Assembly (NCBI GenBank): GCA_017792345.1
Contig: CP051228.1
Coordinates: forward strand, 2,680,501 to 2,744,500
Length of the DNA stretch: 64,000 bases
From: Mesoflavibacter sp.
GTDB lineage: Bacteria; Pseudomonadota; Alphaproteobacteria; UBA8366; Aestuariispiraceae
Direction: 5' to 3'
The stretch's first letter is position 1, and every line of letters begins with the position of its first letter. Below the pieces are notes generated by a model that had not been told where the DNA came from, did no database searches, and saw only the letters and a list, made by a program, of their open reading frames with translations. Positions 34,268-42,302 of the stretch are shown here, piece by piece. A program made the translations under genes and the position numbers.

Positions 34268-34888
34268 ATGATCACCGAAATCGAAGACTATTTCACCAAG
34301 GGCTGCGGGCGCTGCGACAAGTTCGGCACGCCAGAATGCGTCACGCGCGGATGGACGGACGGGCTGACGGCCCTGCGCCGGATTTGTCGCGATATGGGGC
34401 TGACCGAGACGGTGAAATGGGGCCATCCCTGCTACATGCATGCGGGCCGCAACATCGTTCTGATTGGGGCGCTGCGGGGCAATTTCCGGATGTCTTTCTT
34501 CAAGGCGGCCCTGATGAAGGACCCCGAGGGCATTCTGGAGCGGCAAGGCCCGAACACGCAGAATCCGGATGTCATCCGGTTCGACCGCAACGAACAGGTC
34601 GGGGAACTGGAGCCGGTCCTGCGCGGCTATCTGGCGGAGGCCATGTCCTATGCCGAGGCCGGCATCGTCCCCGAACGGAAAACGGCTGAATTCGACCTGC
34701 CGGACGAACTGGCCGAGGCGTTGGATGCCGATCCTGAATTGGCGGAGGGGTTCCATGCACTGACGCCGGGACGGCAGCGTAGCTATTTCATCAATCTGAA
34801 TGGGGCGAAGAAAGCCGAAACTCGCATTGCCCGGATCGCCAAGTTCCGCCCGCATATTCTGGCGGGCAAAGGCGCGACGGAGCGGTAG
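34268..34888 (+). CDS. YdeI/OmpD-associated-family protein (DUF1801-like plus OmdA-type C-terminus)
   Basis: A 206-residue soluble protein. The N-terminal part contains Cys13, Cys16 and Cys24 (GCGRCDKFGTPEC), then LTETVKWGHPCYMHAGRNIV, as in DUF1801; the C-terminal part (LTPGRQRSYFINLNGAKKAE) is the YdeI/OmdA repeat. The family has been linked to bacteriocin or peptide protection, but the mechanism is unknown. I use the ATG at 34268; the frame is open to 34127 but the extension is antisense-like and overlaps the transporter gene. It is convergent with the AEC transporter gene, 12 bases apart. Confidence 0.8.
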   Translation: MITEIEDYFTKGCGRCDKFGTPECVTRGWTDGLTALRRICRDMGLTETVKWGHPCYMHAGRNIVLIGALRGNFRMSFFKAALMKDPEGILERQGPNTQNPDVIRFDRNEQVGELEPVLRGYLAEAMSYAEAGIVPERKTAEFDLPDELAEALDADPELAEGFHALTPGRQRSYFINLNGAKKAETRIARIAKFRPHILAGKGATER

Positions 34889-34900
34889 GCCGGCTTTCGG

Positions 34901-35839
34901 TCAGGGATGGGTTGGGAAGAGCACGAAGAACCCTGAAATCGTCACCACGGACAATAGTGTCGTCACCAGCATGACAGTGGAAGTCCGGCGGACATAGATC
35001 CCATGCGCCTGGGCCAGCACGAAGGGGCCGGACCCGATGGGCAGCGCCGCCGATAGAATCGCGACCATGGCCCACAGCGGGTCGGTCGGAAACAGAACCA
35101 GCACCGCACCGGCCGTCAGCAGTGGATGCAGGATGAGTTTCGCCAGGGTGATGGAGGCCACTTCCATACTGCCCTCGGTCAGGGGTTTGCCGACGAGGAA
35201 CAGCCCAATCGAGAACAGGGCGCAAGGTCCGGCTGCCGCCCCAAGAATGCCGGTATAGGTTTCCACGAAGACAGGCAGGCCCAACCCGCCCCAGGCCCAA
35301 AGCAGCCCGGCGCAGGGGGCTACGATCATCGGGTTCCGGGCCAGCGCGCCCAGCACCCTCGCCACGATCTTCAGAATATTGGAATTCTGCTGCCGGGCGA
35401 TTTCAATGGGGATAACCGCCAGGCCCACCGACAGGACCGAGATGACGGTCGCGACGATGGCGGGCAGCGCCGCCTCTTCGCCATAGGCCGCAATGGCGAG
35501 CGGGATGCCCATGAAACCGGTATTCGGATAGGCGCTGTTCAACCCGTGCAGGGCCGATTCCGCAGCGCTGAGACGGAAGACATAGCGGCCCAGAACCCCG
35601 GTCAGCGCCCAGATCGCGGCCAGCGCGCCGGTGAAACCGAGCATGAAGGGTAGATTGTAGACCTGCGCCAGGTCGACATTGGCCATCGCATTGAACAGAA
35701 GCGCCGGGATTGCCACCCAGTATACGAAAGCGTTCAGCGCCTGGCTGCTTTCCGGCCCCAGGATATTGCGATAGCCGCACAGATACCCGGACGCGACGAT
35801 CGCGAAAATCGGCAGAACGATGTCGAACAATGCCTGCAC
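34901..35839 (-). CDS. AEC-family transporter (auxin efflux carrier type)
   Basis: A 312-residue polytopic membrane protein with about ten helices, starting LFDIVLPIFAIVASGYLCG and containing LNAFVYWVAIPALLFNAMA, typical of AEC permeases. Bacterial members carry small organic acids such as malonate, malate or lactate. The start is GTG at 35839 behind GAGGAAA. No linked enzyme points to a cargo. Confidence 0.87.
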   Translation of the reverse strand: MQALFDIVLPIFAIVASGYLCGYRNILGPESSQALNAFVYWVAIPALLFNAMANVDLAQVYNLPFMLGFTGALAAIWALTGVLGRYVFRLSAAESALHGLNSAYPNTGFMGIPLAIAAYGEEAALPAIVATVISVLSVGLAVIPIEIARQQNSNILKIVARVLGALARNPMIVAPCAGLLWAWGGLGLPVFVETYTGILGAAAGPCALFSIGLFLVGKPLTEGSMEVASITLAKLILHPLLTAGAVLVLFPTDPLWAMVAILSAALPIGSGPFVLAQAHGIYVRRTSTVMLVTTLLSVVTISGFFVLFPTHP

Positions 35840-35857
35840 GGCCCGGTTTCCTCTGTT

Positions 35858-35877
35858 GAACGCCCTAAACGGCGTTC
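35858..35877. other. Hairpin upstream of the AEC gene
   Basis: GAACGCC-N6-GGCGTTC, a perfect 7-base dyad, sits just upstream of the AEC ribosome-binding site and downstream of the pseudoazurin gene on the same strand. It may be an operator or leader hairpin for AEC or an end of the pseudoazurin transcript. It has no T-run. Confidence 0.3.
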
Positions 35878-35940
35878 CCTAACCTAGCCGGACAGATGTG
35901 CAAACCGAAACATCGATCATGTCGGGAGGCAGCAAAGTGA

Positions 35941-36369
35941 TCAGCGGCCCTGTCGTGCCAGAATCTCGGTGAAGCGCTGCCTCGTACGACCGGGCAGATC
36001 GGCGGGAAGGTTGTCCGCATTGGCCCGGGCGTTCCCGACTTCAATCAGCATCACCATGCCCATGGCATAATGCGGGGAACATTTGATTCCGTAGACCCCG
36101 TCCTTTGTCAGCGTTATCTCGACCTCTTCATTGATATTGCCTTTGAACGGCGCGACCCCGTCCGGCCACATACCGTCAATCGACGCGGCGTTGTGGCTCT
36201 TGCTTGTGGCCCGGAATACGACGGTATCGCCAGGCGACAGGTGCAGAAAGTCCGGTTCATAGACCATGGCACCTGTATCATTCCGGTTCAGCATCTTGAT
36301 CTCGACGGTCTCGGCTAAGGCCCCGACCGGGAACAGTAACGCCAGGGCCAGAAGAACGATTGAGCGCAT
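35941..36369 (-). CDS. Pseudoazurin (blue copper electron carrier)
   Basis: Periplasmic cupredoxin that carries single electrons, for example to nitrite or nitrous oxide reductase or to cytochrome peroxidases. The 142-residue precursor has a signal peptide (MRSIVLLALALLFPVGALA, cleavage near 19). All four copper ligands are visible: His59 (KSHNA), Cys97 (GIKCSPH), His100 and Met105, in the C-x2-H-x4-M spacing of pseudoazurin. No denitrification gene is in the window, so its redox partner is unknown. The C-terminus (about 115-142) is a longer basic tail than the core fold needs. Confidence 0.92.
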   Translation of the reverse strand: MRSIVLLALALLFPVGALAETVEIKMLNRNDTGAMVYEPDFLHLSPGDTVVFRATSKSHNAASIDGMWPDGVAPFKGNINEEVEITLTKDGVYGIKCSPHYAMGMVMLIEVGNARANADNLPADLPGRTRQRFTEILARQGR

Positions 36370-36394
36370 TCGAATTCCCTTCAGTCGGTGCCCG

Positions 36395-37159
36395 TTATAG
36401 GGCGCGTTGCAATCTGAGGATTCTGCTGCCGTCGGACGGGTCGGTCAGGAAACGGCCCTGAACGGCGAAGGATTCGCGCAGCCGGTCCGGTGTCAGCACA
36501 GCGTCAGGCGTCCCGATACAGGTTAGACGCCCACTTTCCATCACCGCCAGTCGGTCGCATTCCAAGGCCTGGTTCAGATCGTGCAGCGCGACCACACTGG
36601 TCACCGGCAGCGAGGCGACGAGCGCCAGGATGGAAAGCTGATGATGGATGTCGAGATGGTTTGTCGGCTCGTCCAGCAGCAGGACCTGCGGCTGCTGGGC
36701 CAGCGCGCGGGCAATATGGACCCGTTGGCGCTCGCCGCCGGAAAGCGTATGCCAGTAGCGGTCGGCAAAACCCTGCATGTCGACATCGGCGAGAGCCTTG
36801 TCGACCAGGGTGTCATCTCGCGCCGAATGAGGATGTAAAGCCGATAGCCAGGGCGTACGGCCCAGTTCGACAGCGTCCCGTACCGTAATGCGGTCCCCGG
36901 TGTCCGACTGCTGTTCGACCAGCGCGATGTGTTGCGCGATCCGGCGTTGCGGCATGCCGGTCAGGGGCTCGCCATTCAACAAGACCTGTCCCGAGGTCGG
37001 TCGGCGGATGCCGGACAGCAACCTCAGCAACGTCGATTTTCCGGACCCGTTGGGGCCGATCAATCCCAGCATCTCGCCATCCCGGACCTCCAGATCGACG
37101 TCCTGGACGATCGGGACGGACCGGGTGGCCCAACCGGCTTTCTCTGTTCGCAGGATCAT
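36395..37159 (-). CDS. Corrinoid (BtuD-like) ABC transporter, ATP-binding subunit
   Basis: A 254-residue ATPase with Walker A GPNGSGKST, signature LSGGERQR, and LLLDEPTNHLD, followed by VVALHDLNQAL. Taken alone it would be called a haem/iron-type ATPase, but the operon begins with a cobalamin riboswitch, so vitamin B12 or another corrinoid is the likely cargo. The ATG at 37159 overlaps the permease stop by 4 bases; the longer frame upstream is a shadow of the permease gene. Confidence 0.85.
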   Translation of the reverse strand: MILRTEKAGWATRSVPIVQDVDLEVRDGEMLGLIGPNGSGKSTLLRLLSGIRRPTSGQVLLNGEPLTGMPQRRIAQHIALVEQQSDTGDRITVRDAVELGRTPWLSALHPHSARDDTLVDKALADVDMQGFADRYWHTLSGGERQRVHIARALAQQPQVLLLDEPTNHLDIHHQLSILALVASLPVTSVVALHDLNQALECDRLAVMESGRLTCIGTPDAVLTPDRLRESFAVQGRFLTDPSDGSRILRLQRAL

Positions 37160-38217
37160 CTGGACACCTTCCCGCGCAGCAGGATCAGGGCAAAGGCCGG
37201 TGCCCCGACGAGGGCTGTGATGACCCCGATGGGCAGAACCTGTCCCGGTATGATGACCCGGGAAATGATGTCGGAAGCGATCAGGAAGATTGCCCCGGCG
37301 AGAGCCGATGCGGGCACCAGCACCCGGTGCCGCGTTCCCACAATGAAGCGCATGGCGTGGGGAATGACGAGGCCGACAAACCCGATGGATCCGACCATGG
37401 ACACCATCACCGCCGTCGCCAGTGCCGCGATCCCGATCAGGAGGATCTGAACCTTCCGTACCGAAATGCCCAGGGATGCCGCGCTGTCCGCGCCGAAGGT
37501 GAACGCGTCGAGCGCGCGAATATGCCAGAGGCAGACGGCGATACTGAGCAGGGCGGCGGGCACGGCAAGCCAGACATCCTCCCACCGGACGCCGGACAGG
37601 GAGCCGAGCAGCCAAAACATGATGCCTCTGGCCTGTTCGGCGTTGGCGGATTTCGCAAGGACGAAAGCGGTCAGGGCATTGAAGAGCTGCGACCCGGCAA
37701 TCCCCGCCAGGATAATGACCCCGGCGGCGTGGAGACCGGCACCGCCACCGGCGGCGCGGGCGAGAGCGGCGACCAGCACAAAGGCCAGGGTGGCGCCACA
37801 GAAAGCCCCGGTCGACAACGAGACCGCGCCGGCGCCGAGCCCCGCCACGGTGACCGCGACGGCCCCGGTCGAGGCCCCGGCGGAAATGCCCAGAAGATAG
37901 GGATCGGCCAGCGCGTTACGCAGCAGGGCTTGCAGAACGACACCGGAAAGGGCAAGCGCCGCACCGCAGCAGGCGGCGACGATGGCGCGGCTGATCCGGT
38001 AGTTCCAAACAATGCCCATATCGATCCGGTCGACCGGGAAACCCGCATCGAACAGCTTGTTTCCCAAAGTTTGGAAAATGACGCTGAACGGAATGTGTGT
38101 TTCGCCGATCGAGGCACCGGCAAACAGGGCGACCAGCAGCACCGGGGGCACGACCCATAACCAGGTCCACCCCCGGCGCCGCGGATGCCGCGTGCTGTTC
38201 AGCACAGTATCGGTCAT
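37156..38217 (-). CDS. Corrinoid (BtuC-like) ABC transporter, permease
   Basis: FecCD/BtuC-type inner-membrane permease of 353 residues with about ten helices. Family segments include NYRISRAIVAACCGAALALS and LLRNALADPYLLGISAGAS in the first half and GSIGFVGLVIPHAMRFIVG in the second. One permease gene serves as a homodimer, as for BtuC. It overlaps the binding-protein stop and the ATPase start by 4 bases each. Confidence 0.88.
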   Translation of the reverse strand: MTDTVLNSTRHPRRRGWTWLWVVPPVLLVALFAGASIGETHIPFSVIFQTLGNKLFDAGFPVDRIDMGIVWNYRISRAIVAACCGAALALSGVVLQALLRNALADPYLLGISAGASTGAVAVTVAGLGAGAVSLSTGAFCGATLAFVLVAALARAAGGGAGLHAAGVIILAGIAGSQLFNALTAFVLAKSANAEQARGIMFWLLGSLSGVRWEDVWLAVPAALLSIAVCLWHIRALDAFTFGADSAASLGISVRKVQILLIGIAALATAVMVSMVGSIGFVGLVIPHAMRFIVGTRHRVLVPASALAGAIFLIASDIISRVIIPGQVLPIGVITALVGAPAFALILLRGKVSR

Positions 38218-39236
38218 TGGTTGAAGTCGAACTCCGCCAGCGCGTTGGCCACGGTTTCCAGTCCGAAGATGGAGCGCATGGTGGCGCTCATCGCATGGGC
38301 ATCCATGACGATGATGCGGCCCTCACGCACGGCGGTCATTTCCTTTGCTACCGGGTCGTTGCGCAGGAATTCCAGCTTCTTCTCGACATCGTCTGCGGGG
38401 AAACGGCGGCGGTCCATTTCCGCGATGACAATGACCGTCGGATCGGCCTTGGCAATCGTTTCCCAGCCGACCGTCGGCCATTCCTCGTCGGACTCGATGA
38501 CATTCCGGATGCCCAGTTTCTCCATCATGTAGCCGGGTGCGCCTTTTCGTCCGGCGACATAGGGATCGATGTCCATATCCGCCGACGAGAACCAGAAGAC
38601 CGCGGAGACATCTTCCGGAAGCTTGAGGGACCGGGCCAGTTCAATGGCATCCGCTTCGCGCGATTTCAGGGCGGTGATCAGCGTCTTGCCGCTTTCCTGG
38701 CTGTCATAGATTTTTGCCAGTTCGCCAATGCCCTTGTAGACGGAATCGGTCGAAAACATCGCAACGCGGGTGCCATCTCCGCCGGTCGTGTTGTCCTTCG
38801 TGTCGCAATCGGCCGGCATCACATAAGTGGGAATGCCCAGTTCATGGAACTGTTCGCGCGTCGCAACGATGCCTTCCGGTCCGACATGCCATTCATACTG
38901 GACCGCGACCAGATCCGGCCGCTTGTTCACCACGCTTTCGAAGCTGGGGTCGTTATCCGCCAGGCGTTCGATACCGTCGTTCAGTTCCTTGAATTCCGGC
39001 AGGACCGGATTGAACCAGACAGAGGTGCCGGCAACGGTACCCCCAAGCCCCAGCGAATAGAGCGTTTCGGTCGCGGACTGACCGACCGTGACCGTGGTTT
39101 CAGGCGCGGCGTCGAAGGTGATTTCCTGACCGCAATTGGTGACGGTCAGCGGATAGTTTGTCGACTGCGCCTGTGCCGGTGAAAGGACGGCGGTCGAGAC
39201 CGTCAGGGCCGTTATGCCGATAAGTCGAAATTTCAT
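38214..39236 (-). CDS. Corrinoid (BtuF-like) ABC transporter, periplasmic binding protein
   Basis: A 340-residue precursor with signal peptide MKFRLIGITALTVSTAVLSP and cleavage after AQA near 23. The mature part has the two-lobe fold of BtuF/FhuD proteins, with TVGQSATETLYSLGLGGTVAG in the first lobe region and DPTVIVIAEMDRR in the second. It is the first gene behind the cobalamin riboswitch. The ATG at 39236 is preceded by GGAGG at 8 bases, and the first bases of that site lie in a hairpin. Confidence 0.85.
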   Translation of the reverse strand: MKFRLIGITALTVSTAVLSPAQAQSTNYPLTVTNCGQEITFDAAPETTVTVGQSATETLYSLGLGGTVAGTSVWFNPVLPEFKELNDGIERLADNDPSFESVVNKRPDLVAVQYEWHVGPEGIVATREQFHELGIPTYVMPADCDTKDNTTGGDGTRVAMFSTDSVYKGIGELAKIYDSQESGKTLITALKSREADAIELARSLKLPEDVSAVFWFSSADMDIDPYVAGRKGAPGYMMEKLGIRNVIESDEEWPTVGWETIAKADPTVIVIAEMDRRRFPADDVEKKLEFLRNDPVAKEMTAVREGRIIVMDAHAMSATMRSIFGLETVANALAEFDFNQ

Positions 39237-39244
39237 GTGTTACG

Positions 39245-39266
39245 CCTCCGGATTTTTGCAATCCGG
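39245..39266 (-). promoter_or_regulatory. Shine-Dalgarno-sequestering hairpin (riboswitch expression platform)
   Basis: On the minus strand a 7-base stem, CCGGATT pairing with AATCCGG around a 5-base loop, runs into the ribosome-binding site GGAGG (39249-39245): the last bases of the 3' arm are the first bases of that site. It is the likely switch that lets bound cobalamin block translation of the binding-protein gene. Confidence 0.5.
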
Positions 39267-39404
39267 GCGTCTGGGCTGCGATAAGTGAAAGAGGATGACG
39301 GGGTTGCGCACAGGCACTTCGATGCCTGCGACAACGCGACGATACGTATCCCGCCATGTTAGTCCTTCCCCCGGACAACCCCGCCCGGTCGTGGATCAAC
39401 GACA

Positions 39405-39585
39405 TGACGGCAGGTCTCCTGACTCGCGGATTAGCGCAGAACACGGCCTTCCCGGTTTCCCAGTGGCTGGCGACACACGGCCGCCGGTGCATCCTGCAAT
39501 CCGCTCACAGTTGCGGGGGCAGTCACGGATTTGGCCCCTGATGGGTACGCCGCACCGTGTTCCCTATTAATCCCCTCGGAGTTCA
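39405..39585 (-). ncRNA. Cobalamin riboswitch
   Basis: On the minus strand a B12 box, AGTCAGGAGACCTGCC (39424-39409), matches the conserved box exactly. Upstream are the other conserved parts: GGGAACACGGTG (39564-39553), GACTGCCCCCGCAACTGT, and GCCACTGGGAAACCGGGAAG, in the correct order for a cobalamin riboswitch. It lies about 170 bases upstream of the BtuF-like gene and should reduce its expression when coenzyme B12 is plentiful. The rest of the 460-base gap (39237-39696) holds the switch hairpin and the promoters; the 5' boundary near 39585 is approximate. I saw no other gene in it. Confidence 0.92.
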
Positions 39586-39696
39586 CTCTTTGGGGAACCG
39601 TCGGGTGGATGAATACGCGAGACCTGTACGACCGGTCAAGCTTGGCCGGCGCATTCTGCTTGGCGAAGCCGGGCAACACCCGCTACCGTCCGGGCC

Positions 39697-41313
39697 ATGA
39701 GCGATACTTTCGATTACATCATCGTTGGCGCCGGGTCGGCCGGATGCGTTCTGGCCAACCGCCTGTCGGCAGACAGCGGCGTGCGCGTCTGTGTGCTGGA
39801 AGCCGGCCCGTCCGACTGGAACCCGCTGATCCATATGCCCGTCGGCTATATGAAGCTGATGCAGAACCCGGTTTATAACTGGCTCTACGAAACCGAGCCG
39901 TCGGAAGGGACGGCGGGACGTCGGGTCCCGATCCCCCGGGGCAAGACGCTGGGCGGGTCCTCGTCGATCAATGGCTGCATCTTCAATCGGGGCACGGCGG
40001 AGGATTTCAATCACTGGGCCCAGTCCGGCAATCGGGGCTGGGGCTATGACGATGTGTTGCCGTATTTCAAAAGCCTGGAAAGCTATTCCGGCGACGATCC
40101 GGACGGGCGACGCGGCCGTGACGGCCCCTTGCGGGTAACGCCCACGGACTGGCGGCATCCGCTGGTGGAGGCCTTTCTGGATGGGGCGGAGACATTGGGG
40201 ATTCCCCGCAATCCGGACTACAACGGTGCCCGGCAGGAAGGTGCTTCCTACACGCAGCGCACCATTGTGCGTGGCCGGCGGCAGAGCGCGGCGAAAGCCT
40301 TCCTGACGCCGATCAAGAACCGGCCGAACCTGGACATCCGCACCGGCGCCCATGTCACCGCATTGACGTTCGATGGCACGCGCTGCACCGGTGTGCGCTA
40401 TGCCAAAGGCGGGCGCGGCGGCGGGGAAACGGAGATCCTCGCGGGCCGTGAAGTCATTCTGGCGGGCGGGGTCATCAATTCGCCGCAGATCCTGCAACTG
40501 GCCGGGTTCGGCGACCCGGACCATCTTGAGCGGCTGGGTGTTCCGGTGCGGCACGCCCTGCCCGGTGTCGGCCGGAATCTGCGCGACCACTTCACGCCGC
40601 GCTTCAGTGCGCGGGTAAAGAACACCGATACGTTCAACGAGCGTGTTCATGGGCTGCGTCTGATGGGAGAGGCGGTGAAATGGGCGTTTCGGCGACCCTC
40701 CGTGCTGGGCGTGCCGTCGACGGTCTGTTACGTCTTCACGCGGTCGGACCCGGCATTGGATGTGAACGACCTGCAGATCACCTTCATGCCGGCCAGCTAT
40801 AAGGAAGGCGTGCAGAGCACGCTGGATGATCGGCCGGGAATGACGGTCGCGGCCTGGCAACAACGGCCGGACAGTCTGGGCACCGTCCTGGCACGGTCGG
40901 CGGATCCGTTCGAGAAGCCGATCATCGACGCCAATTATCTGGGTGAGGAAAGCGACCGGCGCGTCCTGTTGGCGGGCATGAAACTGGCACGGAAGCTTCT
41001 TCGGACCGCACCGATGGCACCGTATTTCGAAGGCGAATTGTATCCCGGCGACGCGGTGCAAAGCGATGAAGAGCTGCTGGCCGTCGCGCGGGAGCGGGGA
41101 ACGACCGTGTTCCATATGATGGGAACCTGCCGTATGGGGCCGGACAATGACCGGACCGCCGTCGTCGACGACAGGCTGCGGGTAAAGGGCGTTCAAGGGC
41201 TGCGCGTCATCGACGCGTCGATCATGCCCTCCATGCCTTCGGCGAATACGAATGCGGCGACCCTGATGATCGCGGAAAAGGGCGCAGCCCTGGTCCGGGA
41301 AGGCGCCCGTTAG
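39697..41313 (+). CDS. GMC-family FAD oxidoreductase (choline dehydrogenase/alcohol dehydrogenase-like)
   Basis: FAD-dependent alcohol oxidase or dehydrogenase of 538 residues. It has the N-terminal GAGSAG (11-16), GMC signature 1 (PRGKTLGGSSSINGCIF), GMC signature 2 near GGVINSPQILQLAG, and the C-terminal catalytic region TVFHMMGTCRMGP with His near 473 plus ASIMPSMPSANTNA. Substrates of close relatives range from choline to long-chain or polyethylene glycol alcohols, and no neighbour settles the matter. It is divergent from the riboswitch operon and convergent with the class II aldolase gene. Confidence 0.9.
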   Translation: MSDTFDYIIVGAGSAGCVLANRLSADSGVRVCVLEAGPSDWNPLIHMPVGYMKLMQNPVYNWLYETEPSEGTAGRRVPIPRGKTLGGSSSINGCIFNRGTAEDFNHWAQSGNRGWGYDDVLPYFKSLESYSGDDPDGRRGRDGPLRVTPTDWRHPLVEAFLDGAETLGIPRNPDYNGARQEGASYTQRTIVRGRRQSAAKAFLTPIKNRPNLDIRTGAHVTALTFDGTRCTGVRYAKGGRGGGETEILAGREVILAGGVINSPQILQLAGFGDPDHLERLGVPVRHALPGVGRNLRDHFTPRFSARVKNTDTFNERVHGLRLMGEAVKWAFRRPSVLGVPSTVCYVFTRSDPALDVNDLQITFMPASYKEGVQSTLDDRPGMTVAAWQQRPDSLGTVLARSADPFEKPIIDANYLGEESDRRVLLAGMKLARKLLRTAPMAPYFEGELYPGDAVQSDEELLAVARERGTTVFHMMGTCRMGPDNDRTAVVDDRLRVKGVQGLRVIDASIMPSMPSANTNAATLMIAEKGAALVREGAR

Positions 41314-41331
41314 CGTCGCCGCCGCCTTCGC

Positions 41332-42144
41332 TTAATCGAACATGTCCAGCTGGTCTTCTACCAGCTGGTTCCAGATCGTCTGGAAATGCAGCCAGCCGAT
41401 ATATTCACTGCCGACATGTTCGCGGCTGTATCGCGCCCGCTTCTCGGAAATGCGGATCGGCGTAATGCCGCTGGCGGCGATGTCGAGCTGCTGCTGGCAG
41501 CAACGCTCCAGCGCGATGAACCAGAAGGCCGCGGAATCGATGGAATGCCGGCTGGCGGTCAGAAGCCCGTGGTTCTGATGGATCGCGGCCTTCACGCCTT
41601 TGAAGGCCTTCGCGACGTCCGACCCGGCATGGTTTTCTACCGCGACCTGACCGCCTTGTTCGCCGATCACGACGTGGTCCTCGAAAAAGGCGCAGGCGTC
41701 CTGGGTGATCGGGTCAATGGCGCGGCCGGTCGCCGCCCAGGCCGTGCCATAGACGGTGTGCGCGTGGCACATGGCGATGATGTCCGGATGTTCGTCATGG
41801 ACATTGGCATGCAGCACGAAACCGGCGCGGTTGACCGCATGACGGCCCTCAATGACGGTGCCCTTATGGTCGACCAGAATGAGATTCGACAGTTTGACCT
41901 TGTCGAAATGCACGCACATCGGATTGGTCCAGTAGAGCTCCGGACGTTCGGGGTCCCGGACCGTCAGGTGACCGGCGAAACCGTAATCGAACCCTTGCTG
42001 CGCGAAGGCACGGCAGGCGGCGACCAGACGTTCCTTGCGATGCTGGCGCTCCTCGGCGACCGTGTCGAAATCCGGCAGCTCCGGGAAGATCACGCCGCTT
42101 TGTTCGGGTTGATAGATCGAGACGCGGTTTCCAAGGTCCAACAT
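41332..42144 (-). CDS. Class II aldolase/adducin-family protein
   Basis: A 270-residue metal-dependent aldolase-fold protein. Metal-binding His residues appear in the AMCHAHTVYG segment, and AIHQNHGLLT is a second family mark; the N-terminal GFDYGFAGHLTVRDP is typical. It may cleave or isomerise a phosphorylated or acid sugar, or act as a decarboxylase. It is divergent from a LysR gene with a perfect palindrome between them, so it is probably that regulator's target. The ATG at 42144 was chosen since the upstream part of the frame is unlike the family. Confidence 0.83.
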   Translation of the reverse strand: MLDLGNRVSIYQPEQSGVIFPELPDFDTVAEERQHRKERLVAACRAFAQQGFDYGFAGHLTVRDPERPELYWTNPMCVHFDKVKLSNLILVDHKGTVIEGRHAVNRAGFVLHANVHDEHPDIIAMCHAHTVYGTAWAATGRAIDPITQDACAFFEDHVVIGEQGGQVAVENHAGSDVAKAFKGVKAAIHQNHGLLTASRHSIDSAAFWFIALERCCQQQLDIAASGITPIRISEKRARYSREHVGSEYIGWLHFQTIWNQLVEDQLDMFD

Positions 42145-42252
42145 GGCTGTATCCTTTTTGCCTGAGGATCCGGCGGGGCTGTAACGCGCCGCGATCCTGC
42201 TGAGTGCGCAAGAGTGTGGCGATGACCTTGGGGTCGCACAACGCCGCGCCCG

Positions 42253-42267
42253 CAATAAGACTTATTG
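42253..42267. promoter_or_regulatory. LysR operator (T-N11-A palindrome)
   Basis: CAATAAG-A-CTTATTG, a perfect 7-1-7 palindrome, contains the T-N11-A core typical of LysR sites. A related half site (GCAATGAG) follows at 42271-42278. It is 36 bases upstream of the LysR start and in the divergent promoter with the class II aldolase gene. Confidence 0.65.
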
Positions 42268-42302
42268 TCCGCAATGAGGCGAAGGACTGGGGAGTAAGCG
42301 CG

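Noticed and set aside
39353-39405. Small leader peptide between the cobalamin riboswitch and the binding-protein gene
   Set aside because: A short ATG frame exists after a GGAAGG-like site but it runs into, and out of frame through, the binding-protein gene. It has no family features.
39583-41196. 537-codon open frame antisense to the GMC oxidoreductase
   Set aside because: It lies opposite a gene with all GMC signatures and shows a low-complexity, Arg/Gln-rich product, so it is a shadow frame.
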